Shown piece by piece: positions 51,204 through 59,024 of a stretch of DNA of 64,000 bases. The translations under genes were made by a program, and so were the position numbers. Each line of letters begins with the position of its first letter. The first letter of the stretch is position 1. A model generated the notes under the pieces. It was not told the origin of the DNA. It ran no database searches and saw only the letters and a program-made list of their open reading frames with translations. The stretch comes from UBA4717 sp045580165 (GTDB lineage Bacteria > Bacillota > Clostridia > Oscillospirales > CAG-272): contig JAZNNG010000079.1 of the NCBI GenBank assembly GCA_045580165.1, positions 1-64,000 on the forward strand, in the 5' to 3' direction.

Positions 51204-52067
51204 ATGAGCACGAGGAAAGCCGTAATTATGATGTCGCTCTGCTCGGTTATGTGGAGTATAGCAGGCGTCATTTTCAAATATATAGAATGTAACCCGTTTG
51301 TTATCGCGGGAATAAGAAGCTTTATCGCGTCAATGACAGTGCTTGTTTATATGATAATAACCAAGCAGCGCTTTATGGTGACCAAAAGAACGCTTCTCAA
51401 CGCAGTATTTCTTGCGGCGGTGTTCTTCTGCTTCGTGGGCTCGAATAAGCTTACGAGTGCCGCGAATGCCATAGTACTTCAGTACACCGCACCGGTATTC
51501 GTGCTTTTGTATCAGCTGGTCTTCAAGAGAATGAAGCCGCATATTCACGATATTATATGCGTAGTGCTTACCTTTTTCGGAATTGCACTCTTTTTCGGTG
51601 ACAGTATAGGAGAGGGAAGACTTATCGGTGACATAGTCGCTATCGCCTCTGGCTTCTTTTTCGGCGGAATGATGATAGCGATAGGAGAATCAGACCCGTG
51701 TGAAAGCATAAACGGAGTTTTTCAAGGACAGCTTTTGACCGCGCTTATCGGTATACCCTTCGTGTTCTTTACCGAAAACACCTTCACACCTACGACGGTC
51801 GGACTGTTCCTCGTGCTCGGCATAATCCAGCTGGGCATACCGTACACGGTGGTTGCAATAGCAGGGCCACACTGTCCGCCTCTTGCAAGCTCGCTCGTGA
51901 CAGTCTTTGAGCCGCTTCTCAATCCCGTGTGGGTCGCGCTTATATACCACGAGGTCCCGGGAGTATGGGCGCTTGTCGGCGGAGTGATAGTTATCGCAAA
52001 CGTGCTGACTTGGTGCATTATGAGAGATAAAAGGGAAGAAAAGCAAAAAGTAAAACAGCAGGCGTGA
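51204..52067 (+). CDS. EamA/DMT-family transporter
   Basis: A 287-residue membrane protein with ten helices in two EamA repeats of five. The first repeat starts at ALIMMSLCSVMWS-like residues and contains FVGSNKLTSAANAIVLQY; the second has GIPYTVVAIAGPHCPPLASSL and EPLLNPVWVALIYHE. DMT proteins export amino acids or other metabolites; the substrate is unknown. GGAGGAA precedes the ATG at 51204; a longer frame from 51141 is rejected because the promoter lies inside it. Confidence 0.88.
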   Translation: MSTRKAVIMMSLCSVMWSIAGVIFKYIECNPFVIAGIRSFIASMTVLVYMIITKQRFMVTKRTLLNAVFLAAVFFCFVGSNKLTSAANAIVLQYTAPVFVLLYQLVFKRMKPHIHDIICVVLTFFGIALFFGDSIGEGRLIGDIVAIASGFFFGGMMIAIGESDPCESINGVFQGQLLTALIGIPFVFFTENTFTPTTVGLFLVLGIIQLGIPYTVVAIAGPHCPPLASSLVTVFEPLLNPVWVALIYHEVPGVWALVGGVIVIANVLTWCIMRDKREEKQKVKQQA

Positions 52068-52082
52068 GCCTGCTGTTATTTT
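52052..52082. terminator. Terminator overlapping the end of the DMT gene
   Basis: ACAGCAGGC pairs with GCCTGCTGT, then TATTTTAT. It overlaps the last codons of the transporter gene and faces the convergent lipoprotein gene. Confidence 0.65.
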
Positions 52083-52680
52083 ATGACATTTTAAGAGCTT
52101 CCGAGAAGTCGTCAAGTCCGATAAGTACGTTGTTCGGGTCGAGTCCGGAGCTTATCGTCCATACGCCGTCACCGGCATCCTCAACCTCGACTACAAAGAT
52201 CTTGGAAGCGGTAGGGTTGTTATCTCTTGCGAGAAGATCTGCGAGGATCTCTCCCGATTTCTTGTAAAGAAAATCGTTGAAGTCATCAAGGCTTATGTCC
52301 TCGGATACGTTTGCAAGAGCCATTATCGTTTCGTCCGCCCACTCCGACATAAGAAGCGAGAAGTCAGTGTTTGTTACCTTGACCTTTACCTTGCCCGTCT
52401 TAGCGTTGCTGTTCGGATTGTCGATGGTTGACGATACTATCTCGTAATCAAGATTTTTGTAGAGAAGCGTGAGGTCGAAGGAGTTGAACATTGCAAACTC
52501 CTCGGAGTCTTCACTGTATTCGCCGAGAAGAAAATCACTAAGCTCCTCCGCGTCGGAGGTCTTGAGCTTTTCAAGCAGCTCGGTCACGGCACCCGCGGGA
52601 GCATCGTCCTTTTTGCCGCATCCCGTAACGAGTGAAAGAACGGCGAGTATTGTAAGTATAAGTACTAAAGTTTTTTTCAT
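52081..52680 (-). CDS. Predicted lipoprotein
   Basis: A 199-residue protein with a lipoprotein signal peptide (LILTILAVLSLVTGCGKK; lipid-bearing cysteine near residue 21). The remainder is acidic, with FLLGEYSEDSE and a C-terminal strand-rich half resembling the DUF5105-like lipoproteins of clostridia. Function is unknown. It has an exact-consensus promoter on the minus strand and lies at the left edge of the prophage, probably as the last chromosomal gene. Confidence 0.78.
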   Translation of the reverse strand: MKKTLVLILTILAVLSLVTGCGKKDDAPAGAVTELLEKLKTSDAEELSDFLLGEYSEDSEEFAMFNSFDLTLLYKNLDYEIVSSTIDNPNSNAKTGKVKVKVTNTDFSLLMSEWADETIMALANVSEDISLDDFNDFLYKKSGEILADLLARDNNPTASKIFVVEVEDAGDGVWTISSGLDPNNVLIGLDDFSEALKMS

Positions 52681-52717
52681 TTCATTGATCCTTTCGGGTA
52701 AAATAAGCTACAAGGTA

Positions 52718-52746
52718 ATTATACCTTTTTTCCTCGCCTTTGTCAA
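52718..52746 (-). promoter_or_regulatory. Promoter of the lipoprotein gene
   Basis: On the minus strand, TTGACA (52746-52741), a 17-base spacer and TATAAT (52723-52718), an exact consensus match. Confidence 0.8.
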
Positions 52747-52772
52747 CAATAAGCGATAATTTTAGGCGGATT

Positions 52773-53108
52773 TCAGGCGGATGCTTTCACACCGTCAAAC
52801 GCGTTGTTAAATTCAGCTACCGCCGCCTCGATAAGCATCTTTATCTCAAGCTCTGTGATCGTAATACCCTTAACGGCAAGCATCTCAGACGCATTTTTCA
52901 CAACCTCGTTGTACTTGTCCTCACCGTGAAGATCTTTGTAAAGCTGCTCGACCGCCTGTACGCAGGTCTTTACTACGTCCTTTTTGGTCTTGTCGTTTAT
53001 GTATTTGGTGTAAAGCGACTTGATCCACAGACCGATATAGCCTGCAAACGCAGTCAAAAGAGTGTAGATGATAGTAGTTCCGTATTCGTTTATAAACTCT
53101 ATAAACAT
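52773..53108 (-). CDS. Phage holin, LL-H-like
   Basis: A 111-residue protein. A single strong hydrophobic helix (about 10-30, IIYTLLTAFAGYIGLWI) is followed by a charged helical tail ending in a regular helix (ITITELEIKMLIEAAVAEFN), as in LL-H-type holins. It would make the membrane lesion that lets the endolysin reach the wall. It is the most distal gene of the phage late transcript. It is separated from the endolysin by about 310 bases of repeats, which is unusual. Confidence 0.8.
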   Translation of the reverse strand: MFIEFINEYGTTIIYTLLTAFAGYIGLWIKSLYTKYINDKTKKDVVKTCVQAVEQLYKDLHGEDKYNEVVKNASEMLAVKGITITELEIKMLIEAAVAEFNNAFDGVKASA

Positions 53109-53148
53109 ATTTCTTTCTCCTTGTTTTATAAAATGTTGGCATTATTTT

Positions 53149-53198
53149 GCCTTCTCCAGTGGGAGAAGGTGTCACGAGCATCGCGAGTGACGGATGAG
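53149..53198 (+). repeat. Dispersed two-hairpin repeat, family A, copy 3
   Basis: CCTTCTCC and GGAGAAGG pair around AGTG, then GTG, then the second stem GTCACGAG/CGAGTGAC, then CGGATGAGG. An inverted partial copy (CCTCATCC, then ACCGC-TAT-GCGGT, then CCCCCTTG) follows at about 53222-53250. Confidence 0.7.
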
Positions 53199-53260
53199 GT
53201 GTCATCAAATTTTATACAACTCCTCATCCACCGCTATCGCGGTCCCCCTTGTCTCGTTGC

Positions 53261-53335
53261 GACTCGGTCACACCTCGGCTCTGATATGCCGCCGGCATAT
53301 CATTCACTACCTCGGTGCCGCTTCGCTACCCTCAG
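53261..53335 (-). repeat. Dispersed repeat family C, copy 2 (inverted)
   Basis: Reverse complement of the 396-468 unit with high identity, including the GATATGCC/GGCATATC hairpin. It sits between holin and endolysin; 53336-53422 shows no gene or further copy. Confidence 0.6.
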
Positions 53336-53422
53336 GAGAAGGCTATCAGCCATCAAATGTCATAGGGTATGGGTTGAGAATCCACTCGCCGAAAATCCTC
53401 ACGCGCGTATTGCCCGTGGGTG

Positions 53423-54109
53423 CTACCCACCCATAGCTTCGCCAAGCTTGCGCCAAAGGTCACCTGCAAACTTGTATTCATCAAGATAGCTTACCGTGTG
53501 GGGAAGAAATCCGCATCGCCTGATAACGCCTGCACGGTCTGTCTTACCCTCTCTTTTGCGAATCGCCACCGAGAGCTTGCGCCAGAGGTCTGCCGCCCAC
53601 GCATACTTGTTAATATACGCGCGCGTACCCTGCGTAAAGCCGCAGATGTTGCAAACGTCATCTGAATAATACTCCTTCTCGCTAATCTCGCACACGGCGT
53701 TCGGGAGATTTAAGTATGCCGCTGCGTCTGATGCGTTCATATTTCTCGGCCGCACCTCGAAATGTAAGTGCTTGCCTGTGGAAAAGCCCGTGCTACCCAT
53801 AATGCCGATAACATCGCCCGCCTTTACGCGTTGACCTGCCGATACCTTGCGCTCGGCAAGGTGACAGTAGTAGATGGTGTTACCGTCAATACCCGTCACG
53901 GCAACGTAGTTGCCCCATTGCCAAGTAGGATTAGACTTGTCCGTTACCATCTGCGACCATAGCACGTAGCCGTCGCAAACGCTTACTACCTCGTCCGAGT
54001 GCTTGCCGACAATATCAAGTCCGGGATGAAACTCGGACTTGCCGAACAGCACGCGGTAACCGTATTTTGACGTGATATGTATATTGCCTTGTTTAATTGG
54101 AAGTATCAT
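53423..54109 (-). CDS. Phage endolysin, M23 metallopeptidase with duplicated C-terminal motif
   Basis: Cuts peptidoglycan cross-bridges at lysis. In the 228 residues the zinc ligands and catalytic residues are H28 and D32 (FHPGLD), H83 and the H114-L-H116 motif (GKHLHFEV). Residues about 165-228 carry two copies of a (K/E)Y-x-(W/F)A-(A/G)-DLWRKL motif, probably a wall-binding region. The ATG at 54109 has GGGAGAG upstream. It overlaps the preceding small gene by 17 bases. No signal peptide is present, as expected with a holin. Confidence 0.88.
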   Translation of the reverse strand: MILPIKQGNIHITSKYGYRVLFGKSEFHPGLDIVGKHSDEVVSVCDGYVLWSQMVTDKSNPTWQWGNYVAVTGIDGNTIYYCHLAERKVSAGQRVKAGDVIGIMGSTGFSTGKHLHFEVRPRNMNASDAAAYLNLPNAVCEISEKEYYSDDVCNICGFTQGTRAYINKYAWAADLWRKLSVAIRKREGKTDRAGVIRRCGFLPHTVSYLDEYKFAGDLWRKLGEAMGG

Positions 54110-54344
54110 TTTTTCTCTCCCTTCCGTCGTGGAACGACTCAAGCACGGTAACACGGTGCTCAAGCTCGTCAAGATGCTTACCGTGACTTTTTATGCGCTC
54201 GTTACTCGCCTTCATATTTGCATTGAGCCCCTCTATCGAGCAGTTGAGCTTCGTAATGCTTGTATTAAGCTTGATTATGGGAGTAGCAACCGTGATGGCA
54301 AAGCCAACGAGAACCGTGATGCCGAGAAAAATTTCCCAAGTCAT
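54093..54344 (-). CDS. XhlA-like small phage membrane protein
   Basis: An 83-residue protein with one N-terminal membrane helix (EIFLGITVLVGFAITVATPI) followed by a coiled coil with heptad-spaced leucines (residues 25-70). The layout resembles XhlA-type lysis accessory proteins. Start and stop overlap neighbouring genes (ATGA with the 39-residue gene; 17 bases with endolysin), which places it in the lysis cassette. Confidence 0.7.
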   Translation of the reverse strand: MTWEIFLGITVLVGFAITVATPIIKLNTSITKLNCSIEGLNANMKASNERIKSHGKHLDELEHRVTVLESFHDGRERKNDTSN

Positions 54345-54460
54345 TCTGCCTCATCTCCCGAAAGCCCGATTATTGAGGCAACTTCATTTTTGATAGCAAC
54401 GGGAACAGAGTCGAGAGATTTAAGACCCTTGATTATAAGACTTGCGTATATTTTTGCCAT
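54341..54460 (-). CDS. CD1375-like small phage protein
   Basis: A 39-residue protein starting MAKIYASLIIKGLKSLDSVP. The start and spacing match the CD1375 family of short proteins found beside phage tail and lysis genes in clostridia. GAGGGGGT precedes the ATG, and its stop overlaps the next start. Function is unknown. Confidence 0.7.
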   Translation of the reverse strand: MAKIYASLIIKGLKSLDSVPVAIKNEVASIIGLSGDEAE

Positions 54461-54461
54461 A

Positions 54462-54803
54462 TTATACCCCCTCACCGTCTGCGGCGCAAAGCGCCTCGTA
54501 AAGCTCGCAAAGAGCGAGCTCGGTGTCGGTTATCTGAGACTCGACCGCCGAAACTCGTTCTTCAAGTGAGGGTGTGTGCTCGGGCATCTTTGCTTCGACC
54601 CAAATCTCATAAATTGCTCCGTCCTGCTCTGCGTATTCTTTTACGTAAAGCTTGTCTGCTTCAACGGGATACTCCGTCTCGATAATTTTAAGATATCCCT
54701 CGGCTTCATACTGCTCGGGACGAGGATTGTATATTTTATATTTCCCGACTGTCATCGGGCTTGAAGCAAGCTCAAGCTTGCCATCAATAATTTTTCCGTA
54801 CAT
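54462..54803 (-). CDS. Phage minor structural protein (hypothetical)
   Basis: A 113-residue protein, not assigned to a named family. The N-terminal part (MYGKIIDGKLELASSP, then YNPRPEQYEAEGY) is typical of small proteins encoded after tail-fibre genes in Firmicute phages (XkdW-like position). A short coiled coil ends it. It lies between the 250-residue structural gene and the CD1375-like gene, in the same transcript. Confidence 0.65.
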   Translation of the reverse strand: MYGKIIDGKLELASSPMTVGKYKIYNPRPEQYEAEGYLKIIETEYPVEADKLYVKEYAEQDGAIYEIWVEAKMPEHTPSLEERVSAVESQITDTELALCELYEALCAADGEGV

Positions 54804-54817
54804 AGCTTTTTCCTTTC

Positions 54818-55570
54818 TTATGAGTGAGTTATATATGAGAGCTCAAACGGTACGTTTGTCTCATAAAAATTAGCATAAGCTTCTACACGTCCTCCCTCGT
54901 TTGGTAAAACGATCGAGGAGGTACTCGTGATGATTGGCTCTGCCATTGCATACCAAACCGTGACGGGATGGCTTTCAAGCCACGTGTTCCAACCGTTCGT
55001 TGTACTTAAATCGGGAGCATTAGAGTCCGTATCGTGTGGATTTTTAATACAAAAATAAATAGTATTTACGTCAGGAGCATAAAAATTGCCGTCAAGCGGA
55101 GCCCACAAAGACTTGAAATGTGTGCTGACTATCGCTTCCACACCGGTTTTGGCCAAAGGATACGGAAGAGTATATGCGATATAATATATAGCATCAAATT
55201 TAGTTGGTTTGACCGTTATTTTGCCTTGTTCGCTTTTTCCGTCAAGGTAAATTGTATTGATACGTCTTTTTAACGTTCCCGTACAAAAGTCGCGCTCATC
55301 TCTATGTGAACCGACACGCCGCAGCTTGCCCGTATCAAACATTACAAGCTCATTACCGTTGCTGTCAAAGGTTTTGTACCTCATATGGTTAGGATATAAC
55401 TCGCGCGGATTGTCGTATGAATAATTGCTTGTGCTTTCAAGTGCGCCTCCATAAACCTTGAGTGACGGAAGCTGACAATGAGCACCGCCCGACCACTTGA
55501 CTTCATTGGTTCCCGTCAAAGTCTTTGTGCCGTATTGACCAACCATAGCGTTAAAAAGAAGTCTGTTCAC
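54818..55570 (-). CDS. Phage structural protein, possible receptor-binding or tail-end protein
   Basis: A 250-residue, strand-rich protein with many Gly, Asn and Thr. It starts at a GTG (55570) with AAAGGAG eight bases upstream; the GTG overlaps the stop of the preceding gene (GTGA). A longer frame is possible but would run into that gene. The sequence contains aromatic-rich repeats such as NSYSYDNPRELYPN and a distal VPFELSYITHS end. A tail-tip or fibre role is inferred from its position. Confidence 0.6.
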   Translation of the reverse strand: MNRLLFNAMVGQYGTKTLTGTNEVKWSGGAHCQLPSLKVYGGALESTSNYSYDNPRELYPNHMRYKTFDSNGNELVMFDTGKLRRVGSHRDERDFCTGTLKRRINTIYLDGKSEQGKITVKPTKFDAIYYIAYTLPYPLAKTGVEAIVSTHFKSLWAPLDGNFYAPDVNTIYFCIKNPHDTDSNAPDLSTTNGWNTWLESHPVTVWYAMAEPIITSTSSIVLPNEGGRVEAYANFYETNVPFELSYITHS

Positions 55571-55929
55571 GCCACCAGCTCCTTTGCAACCCACACACCG
55601 AGTATTCTGTCCATAAAGGGGATAAATGACAGATAGTATGTGTAGCCTGCGGTGAATTGGGGCTCTGCAACGGCCCATTCAACCGTTTTGGGAAGACTTA
55701 CGCTTATGTTGTCGCCTGCAGTAAAGCTTAATGACCATACTTCTGCGAAGCTATCGTCACCCTTGGAAAAACCGTTTATAACAAGAGATGTCACGGGAGA
55801 AATTAGTCTGTATTCGGTATTGTTTGCAAGAGTGGTATTGATGACAGATTCATCTGACGTAACGACGGAACAGTTAGACGACACGGAACTTATTTTGTTT
55901 TTCAAAAGCGCGTATAATTTTAAATCCAT
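55567..55929 (-). CDS. Phage structural protein, hypothetical
   Basis: A 120-residue protein, not recognised. It is beta-rich, with VTSLVINGFSKGDDSF, YTYYLSF and a closing FMDRILGVWVAKEL. The stop overlaps the GTG start of the 250-residue protein, so the two are coupled. It lies directly downstream of the propeller-like gene and is probably a tail-associated protein. Confidence 0.6.
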   Translation of the reverse strand: MDLKLYALLKNKISSVSSNCSVVTSDESVINTTLANNTEYRLISPVTSLVINGFSKGDDSFAEVWSLSFTAGDNISVSLPKTVEWAVAEPQFTAGYTYYLSFIPFMDRILGVWVAKELVA

Positions 55930-55956
55930 TTGATTTCCTTTCTTCTGTAGAACAGA

Positions 55957-57804
55957 TTAGTTGTAGTTTTCGTGAGTAACAAACTCGCGTGAGAGGGAAA
56001 GCAGGTCGAATTTACCCGAATGTGAGATGATCTTCACCTGCATATAGTCGGCGCGCACGGGAACAAGCGGTATCTCGCTTACGCATACGCCTTCCTTGTT
56101 TCTGATACATCCTGCAAAAACGTATGGCTTTCCGTCGAAGGAAACGTAGATGTCGGTGATGGCAGACGGTTCCGTACAGGTGCCGATAATAAGCCTTGAA
56201 AACGTCTTTTTCTGGTGAGTGTTCTCGTAAAACGGTGCAAATATTATCTGCGTGTTTCCGGGATAATGGGCAAATTCCACAGAGAATTCCTCGCTTTCGG
56301 AAATCATTCTGAAAATAGCCATCTGTGAGTAGTATTTTCCCACGGCAAGCAGAGACGAGCCGTGCATTGCAAATGACGTGAAGCCGCCGTTTTCGGCAGA
56401 CCAAAGCTTGGTCTCGGGATCGTATATGAAGGTGTTTTTGCTATCGGATATAAAATATTTAGAGCCATCGCTGCCGCCTACCGTATTTACGAAGCTCAAG
56501 CCAATGTCGGAGCTTATTTTAGATGGCACAGTACCCTTGTAGCACATAACTCCGCAGCTTGAAACGTAATAAAGGGAGTCTGCGACTAAAGCAATACTGT
56601 TTGTGTTCTCGGGTGATACGGAAACGGCGGGGGTGATGCTCAGCTTGTACCCGTCGTATACGCTCAGTACTTTTATTATAGAGCTTTCGGTAAAGAAAAC
56701 GGGAACACCACCGAAATCCGCGCAGGCAATTATTTTACCCGATATGCCGGTGTTGATAGCTACCGTTCTGTCGCTGAGCCCGTTTTTCTTTGACCACACG
56801 CAGGGGTCGTTTTCGGCGGATGCGTATATGGTCTTGTCAGAAGCGCCCCAAAGACGGTTGCCCACCTTGGTAACACAGTTCAATGTCGGAACGAAGCGTT
56901 TTATCCTCAGGGTTTCGGAAATTTGAAATCCGTTCAGCGTGACACCCGACGTGTTTTTGACCGTAATGTAGCTCTTTCCTATATCGGTGATGACGGTGCC
57001 TTCGGATAAGCCCTTGTCAATGTCCTCGTTCATAGATGCGCTTACATCCATCCCCGTGATCGTGACCACGTCGCCCACCTTAAGCCCTTTGAAATTCTGA
57101 TTGAGCGCGGCGGAGGATTTGACGAATGAAAATCTGATGAATTCATCGTTTTCTATACATTCCATTCTGTACTGTGCGGTTTCGGTTTCCTTCCACACGT
57201 ACTCGGTGTCGAGATTGCCGAACTCCTCGGCTTTTACGCGGTATCTTTTAAAAATATCAAGCGTTTGTGATTCTACCCATTCACCGTTCGTGTAGGTGTA
57301 GAGAGCTTTGTAGGCGGGATTGAAGTAGATGTCGCCCTCCCCGGCATGCTTTGGAGCACTTTCCGATATTGCTATAAGATCTATAACGTTCTCGTATTGC
57401 TCGTTAGTGTCGCATTCAAGAAGATTTCCGTTATACGGTCTGTAAACCACTGTTTTATTGAGGTAATACTTCTTGTCGGGGAATATAGCAATATATCCGT
57501 TAAGCGTGCAAAAGGTTTTTCTGCCTTCGCTTATCTCCCCCTTGATGACTCCGTCATATACAAATTTATTTTTTGAAGAATAAAACACCTTGTCCGAAGA
57601 CCCTATGACGGAATTAACGTCTCCGCCAAACGAAGACTCAATGATTTGCGGCAAAGAGCTTGATATTGCGGGATAGCTTCGTGTGCTGATATTATAGGCT
57701 TCAACAATATCACCGTCACGGGCAGAGGGAGAATTGTATATGCCTTTGAAATCGCGCACCGTGTTAACGGTGCGCTTTTCTGTAAAATTACTTTTTGCTT
57801 TCAT
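55957..57804 (-). CDS. Probable phage tail nozzle or hub protein (beta-propeller-like)
   Basis: A 615-residue protein. Repeated strand units about 40-50 residues long, each with an aromatic end, suggest a propeller. Around residue 330 it reads VGNRLWGASDKTIYASAENDP, close to the style of short-tailed-phage tail nozzle and stabilisation proteins. The ATG at 57804 is chosen because GAGGAGG lies nine bases upstream; the first 16 codons of a longer frame lack one. It is the largest gene after the capsid, and no tape-measure gene exists. The fold assignment is by eye and moderate. Confidence 0.55.
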   Translation of the reverse strand: MKAKSNFTEKRTVNTVRDFKGIYNSPSARDGDIVEAYNISTRSYPAISSSLPQIIESSFGGDVNSVIGSSDKVFYSSKNKFVYDGVIKGEISEGRKTFCTLNGYIAIFPDKKYYLNKTVVYRPYNGNLLECDTNEQYENVIDLIAISESAPKHAGEGDIYFNPAYKALYTYTNGEWVESQTLDIFKRYRVKAEEFGNLDTEYVWKETETAQYRMECIENDEFIRFSFVKSSAALNQNFKGLKVGDVVTITGMDVSASMNEDIDKGLSEGTVITDIGKSYITVKNTSGVTLNGFQISETLRIKRFVPTLNCVTKVGNRLWGASDKTIYASAENDPCVWSKKNGLSDRTVAINTGISGKIIACADFGGVPVFFTESSIIKVLSVYDGYKLSITPAVSVSPENTNSIALVADSLYYVSSCGVMCYKGTVPSKISSDIGLSFVNTVGGSDGSKYFISDSKNTFIYDPETKLWSAENGGFTSFAMHGSSLLAVGKYYSQMAIFRMISESEEFSVEFAHYPGNTQIIFAPFYENTHQKKTFSRLIIGTCTEPSAITDIYVSFDGKPYVFAGCIRNKEGVCVSEIPLVPVRADYMQVKIISHSGKFDLLSLSREFVTHENYN

Positions 57805-57919
57805 TGTACTTAGCCTCCTCAAGAGCCTCGAGTCTGAGGTCAAGAGCTTCAAGCTTGCTTTTTATTTCGGCATAGAGCGAGTCAAGATCAATAGTCTCGC
57901 CGCCGCTTTTCTTTACCAT
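57788..57919 (-). CDS. Small coiled-coil phage protein
   Basis: A 43-residue gene starting at ATG 57919 with AAAGGAG upstream. The protein is mostly a short helix with leucine at heptad positions (LYAEIKSKLEALDLRLEAL) and ends close to the next start. Overlaps with both neighbours (7 bases at its start, 17 at its end) support a real gene. Function is unknown. Confidence 0.6.
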   Translation of the reverse strand: MVKKSGGETIDLDSLYAEIKSKLEALDLRLEALEEAKYNESKK

Positions 57920-58305
57920 ATTCTAAAGCTCCTTTCCTCAGACTTTTCGGGCTTCGTGACGGGTGAGGTGTCGGGCTTTTGCTCAGCACCGCCGTCGGAT
58001 ACGTCGTCCGACTCGGTGCTTTTTCCCGAAAGCACCGCATAAGCGCTTTCAAATGCGCTTTTTGAATTTTCGTACCTTCCGTACTCACCGTTCAAGAGAT
58101 CTATTACGGAAAAAAGGAACAGCTCGTACACTTCAAAATTATTCTCGTCAAGTGCAAGACTGCTTTCGTCATATACGGGCTCGGCTTCTCCGAGAACGTC
58201 GATACGTATCCTTATATCCAGCGATTTGAGATAATCGCCTAAGTAACTGCCGTAAGGATTCGGACGAAGGGAGTTTACCTTGTCAAGAATATAGGATGCC
58301 GTCAT
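57913..58305 (-). CDS. Putative phage head-tail connector protein
   Basis: A 130-residue protein. An N-terminal helical part (YILDKVNSLRPNPY, YLKSLDIRIRIDVLG) and an acidic, low-complexity tail (STESDDVSDGGAEQKP, and more) are seen. Position after the capsid region and before the propeller-like gene fits the head-tail adaptor of short-tailed phages, but no motif confirms it. The ATG shares one base with the preceding stop. Confidence 0.55.
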   Translation of the reverse strand: MTASYILDKVNSLRPNPYGSYLGDYLKSLDIRIRIDVLGEAEPVYDESSLALDENNFEVYELFLFSVIDLLNGEYGRYENSKSAFESAYAVLSGKSTESDDVSDGGAEQKPDTSPVTKPEKSEERSFRIW

Positions 58306-58490
58306 CAGATTTTTGACCAGCCCTCGGGGAATTTAACAAAAACCGAGGTTTTTGAAAGAGCATCCGAGCCTGTCGGGGCATCCGTCGGCAGTAAAGATGC
58401 CTCGCTGTCCGAATCAAGAATAAAGTGGCGGATACATCCGACCTCTCCCTTTGAATTTTTTGTTTGTTCAAAGCTCGTTTCGATAATCAT
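58305..58490 (-). CDS. Small phage protein
   Basis: A 61-residue protein, not recognised. It shows GCIRHFILDSDSEAS in the middle and VFVKFPEGW near the end. AAGGAAAGG precedes the ATG, and its stop overlaps the connector-like gene's start. It is probably a minor head component. Confidence 0.55.
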   Translation of the reverse strand: MIIETSFEQTKNSKGEVGCIRHFILDSDSEASLLPTDAPTGSDALSKTSVFVKFPEGWSKI

Positions 58491-58517
58491 ATAACCTTTC
58501 CTTTCTCGCCAAGAGAA

Positions 58518-58892
58518 TCAGCAGTAGCGCTCCATTTTACCGTCACGCGAGAGAAAGCCTGCATTCACTCTTGCGACGTTGTCCTCTGACTGAGCGATGA
58601 CCTCGGCAAAGCGGCGCTTTATCCTGACGGGAACACCGCGCTTGACTCTGCACATATAACCGTTGATTCCGACGAGAACGTCATCCTTGTACTTGTCGCC
58701 GTCCTTGAAAAGACGGATCTCAACGTATTCGCTCTCGCGCTTGGTGATGTCCTTGATCTTCGGTGCAGACGTTTTACTTGCGGCAGCGCCGTCAAGACTC
58801 GCGAGCTTTTCCTCGTACTCCTTTGCAAGAGCCTCGAGTCTTTTGGTAAGTGATTCCTTCTTGGTGGGGTTTTTAGTTGTCGTTTGATTCAT
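58518..58892 (-). CDS. Phage structural protein with basic C-terminus
   Basis: A 124-residue protein. The N-terminal 50 residues are helical and charged (ESLTKRLEALAKEYEEKL). The second half has strands ending VGINGYMCRVKRGVPVRIKRRF, a highly basic patch that may contact DNA or another virion part. The same kind of protein is often found between capsid and connector genes in clostridial prophages, without a known function. GGAGGATA precedes the ATG. Confidence 0.6.
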   Translation of the reverse strand: MNQTTTKNPTKKESLTKRLEALAKEYEEKLASLDGAAASKTSAPKIKDITKRESEYVEIRLFKDGDKYKDDVLVGINGYMCRVKRGVPVRIKRRFAEVIAQSEDNVARVNAGFLSRDGKMERYC

Positions 58893-58977
58893 ATTTATCC
58901 TCCGTTTAGCCGCTTTAGCGGCAGAAATGTTGTTTTAATATAATCTATATCCGCCGCCAAAGACGGCTTGCTGACTC

Positions 58978-59002
58978 AGATAAGGGGTATTCTCCCCCTT
59001 AT
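58978..59002 (-). terminator. Hairpin after the major capsid gene
   Basis: GATAAGGGG and its counterpart CCCCTTATC pair across 25 bases, just after the capsid stop. With no clear T tract, it may stabilise or partly terminate the capsid transcript, giving excess capsid mRNA over downstream genes. Confidence 0.45.
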
Positions 59003-59024
59003 CAGAGCGCGGCCTCGGTCAGAC

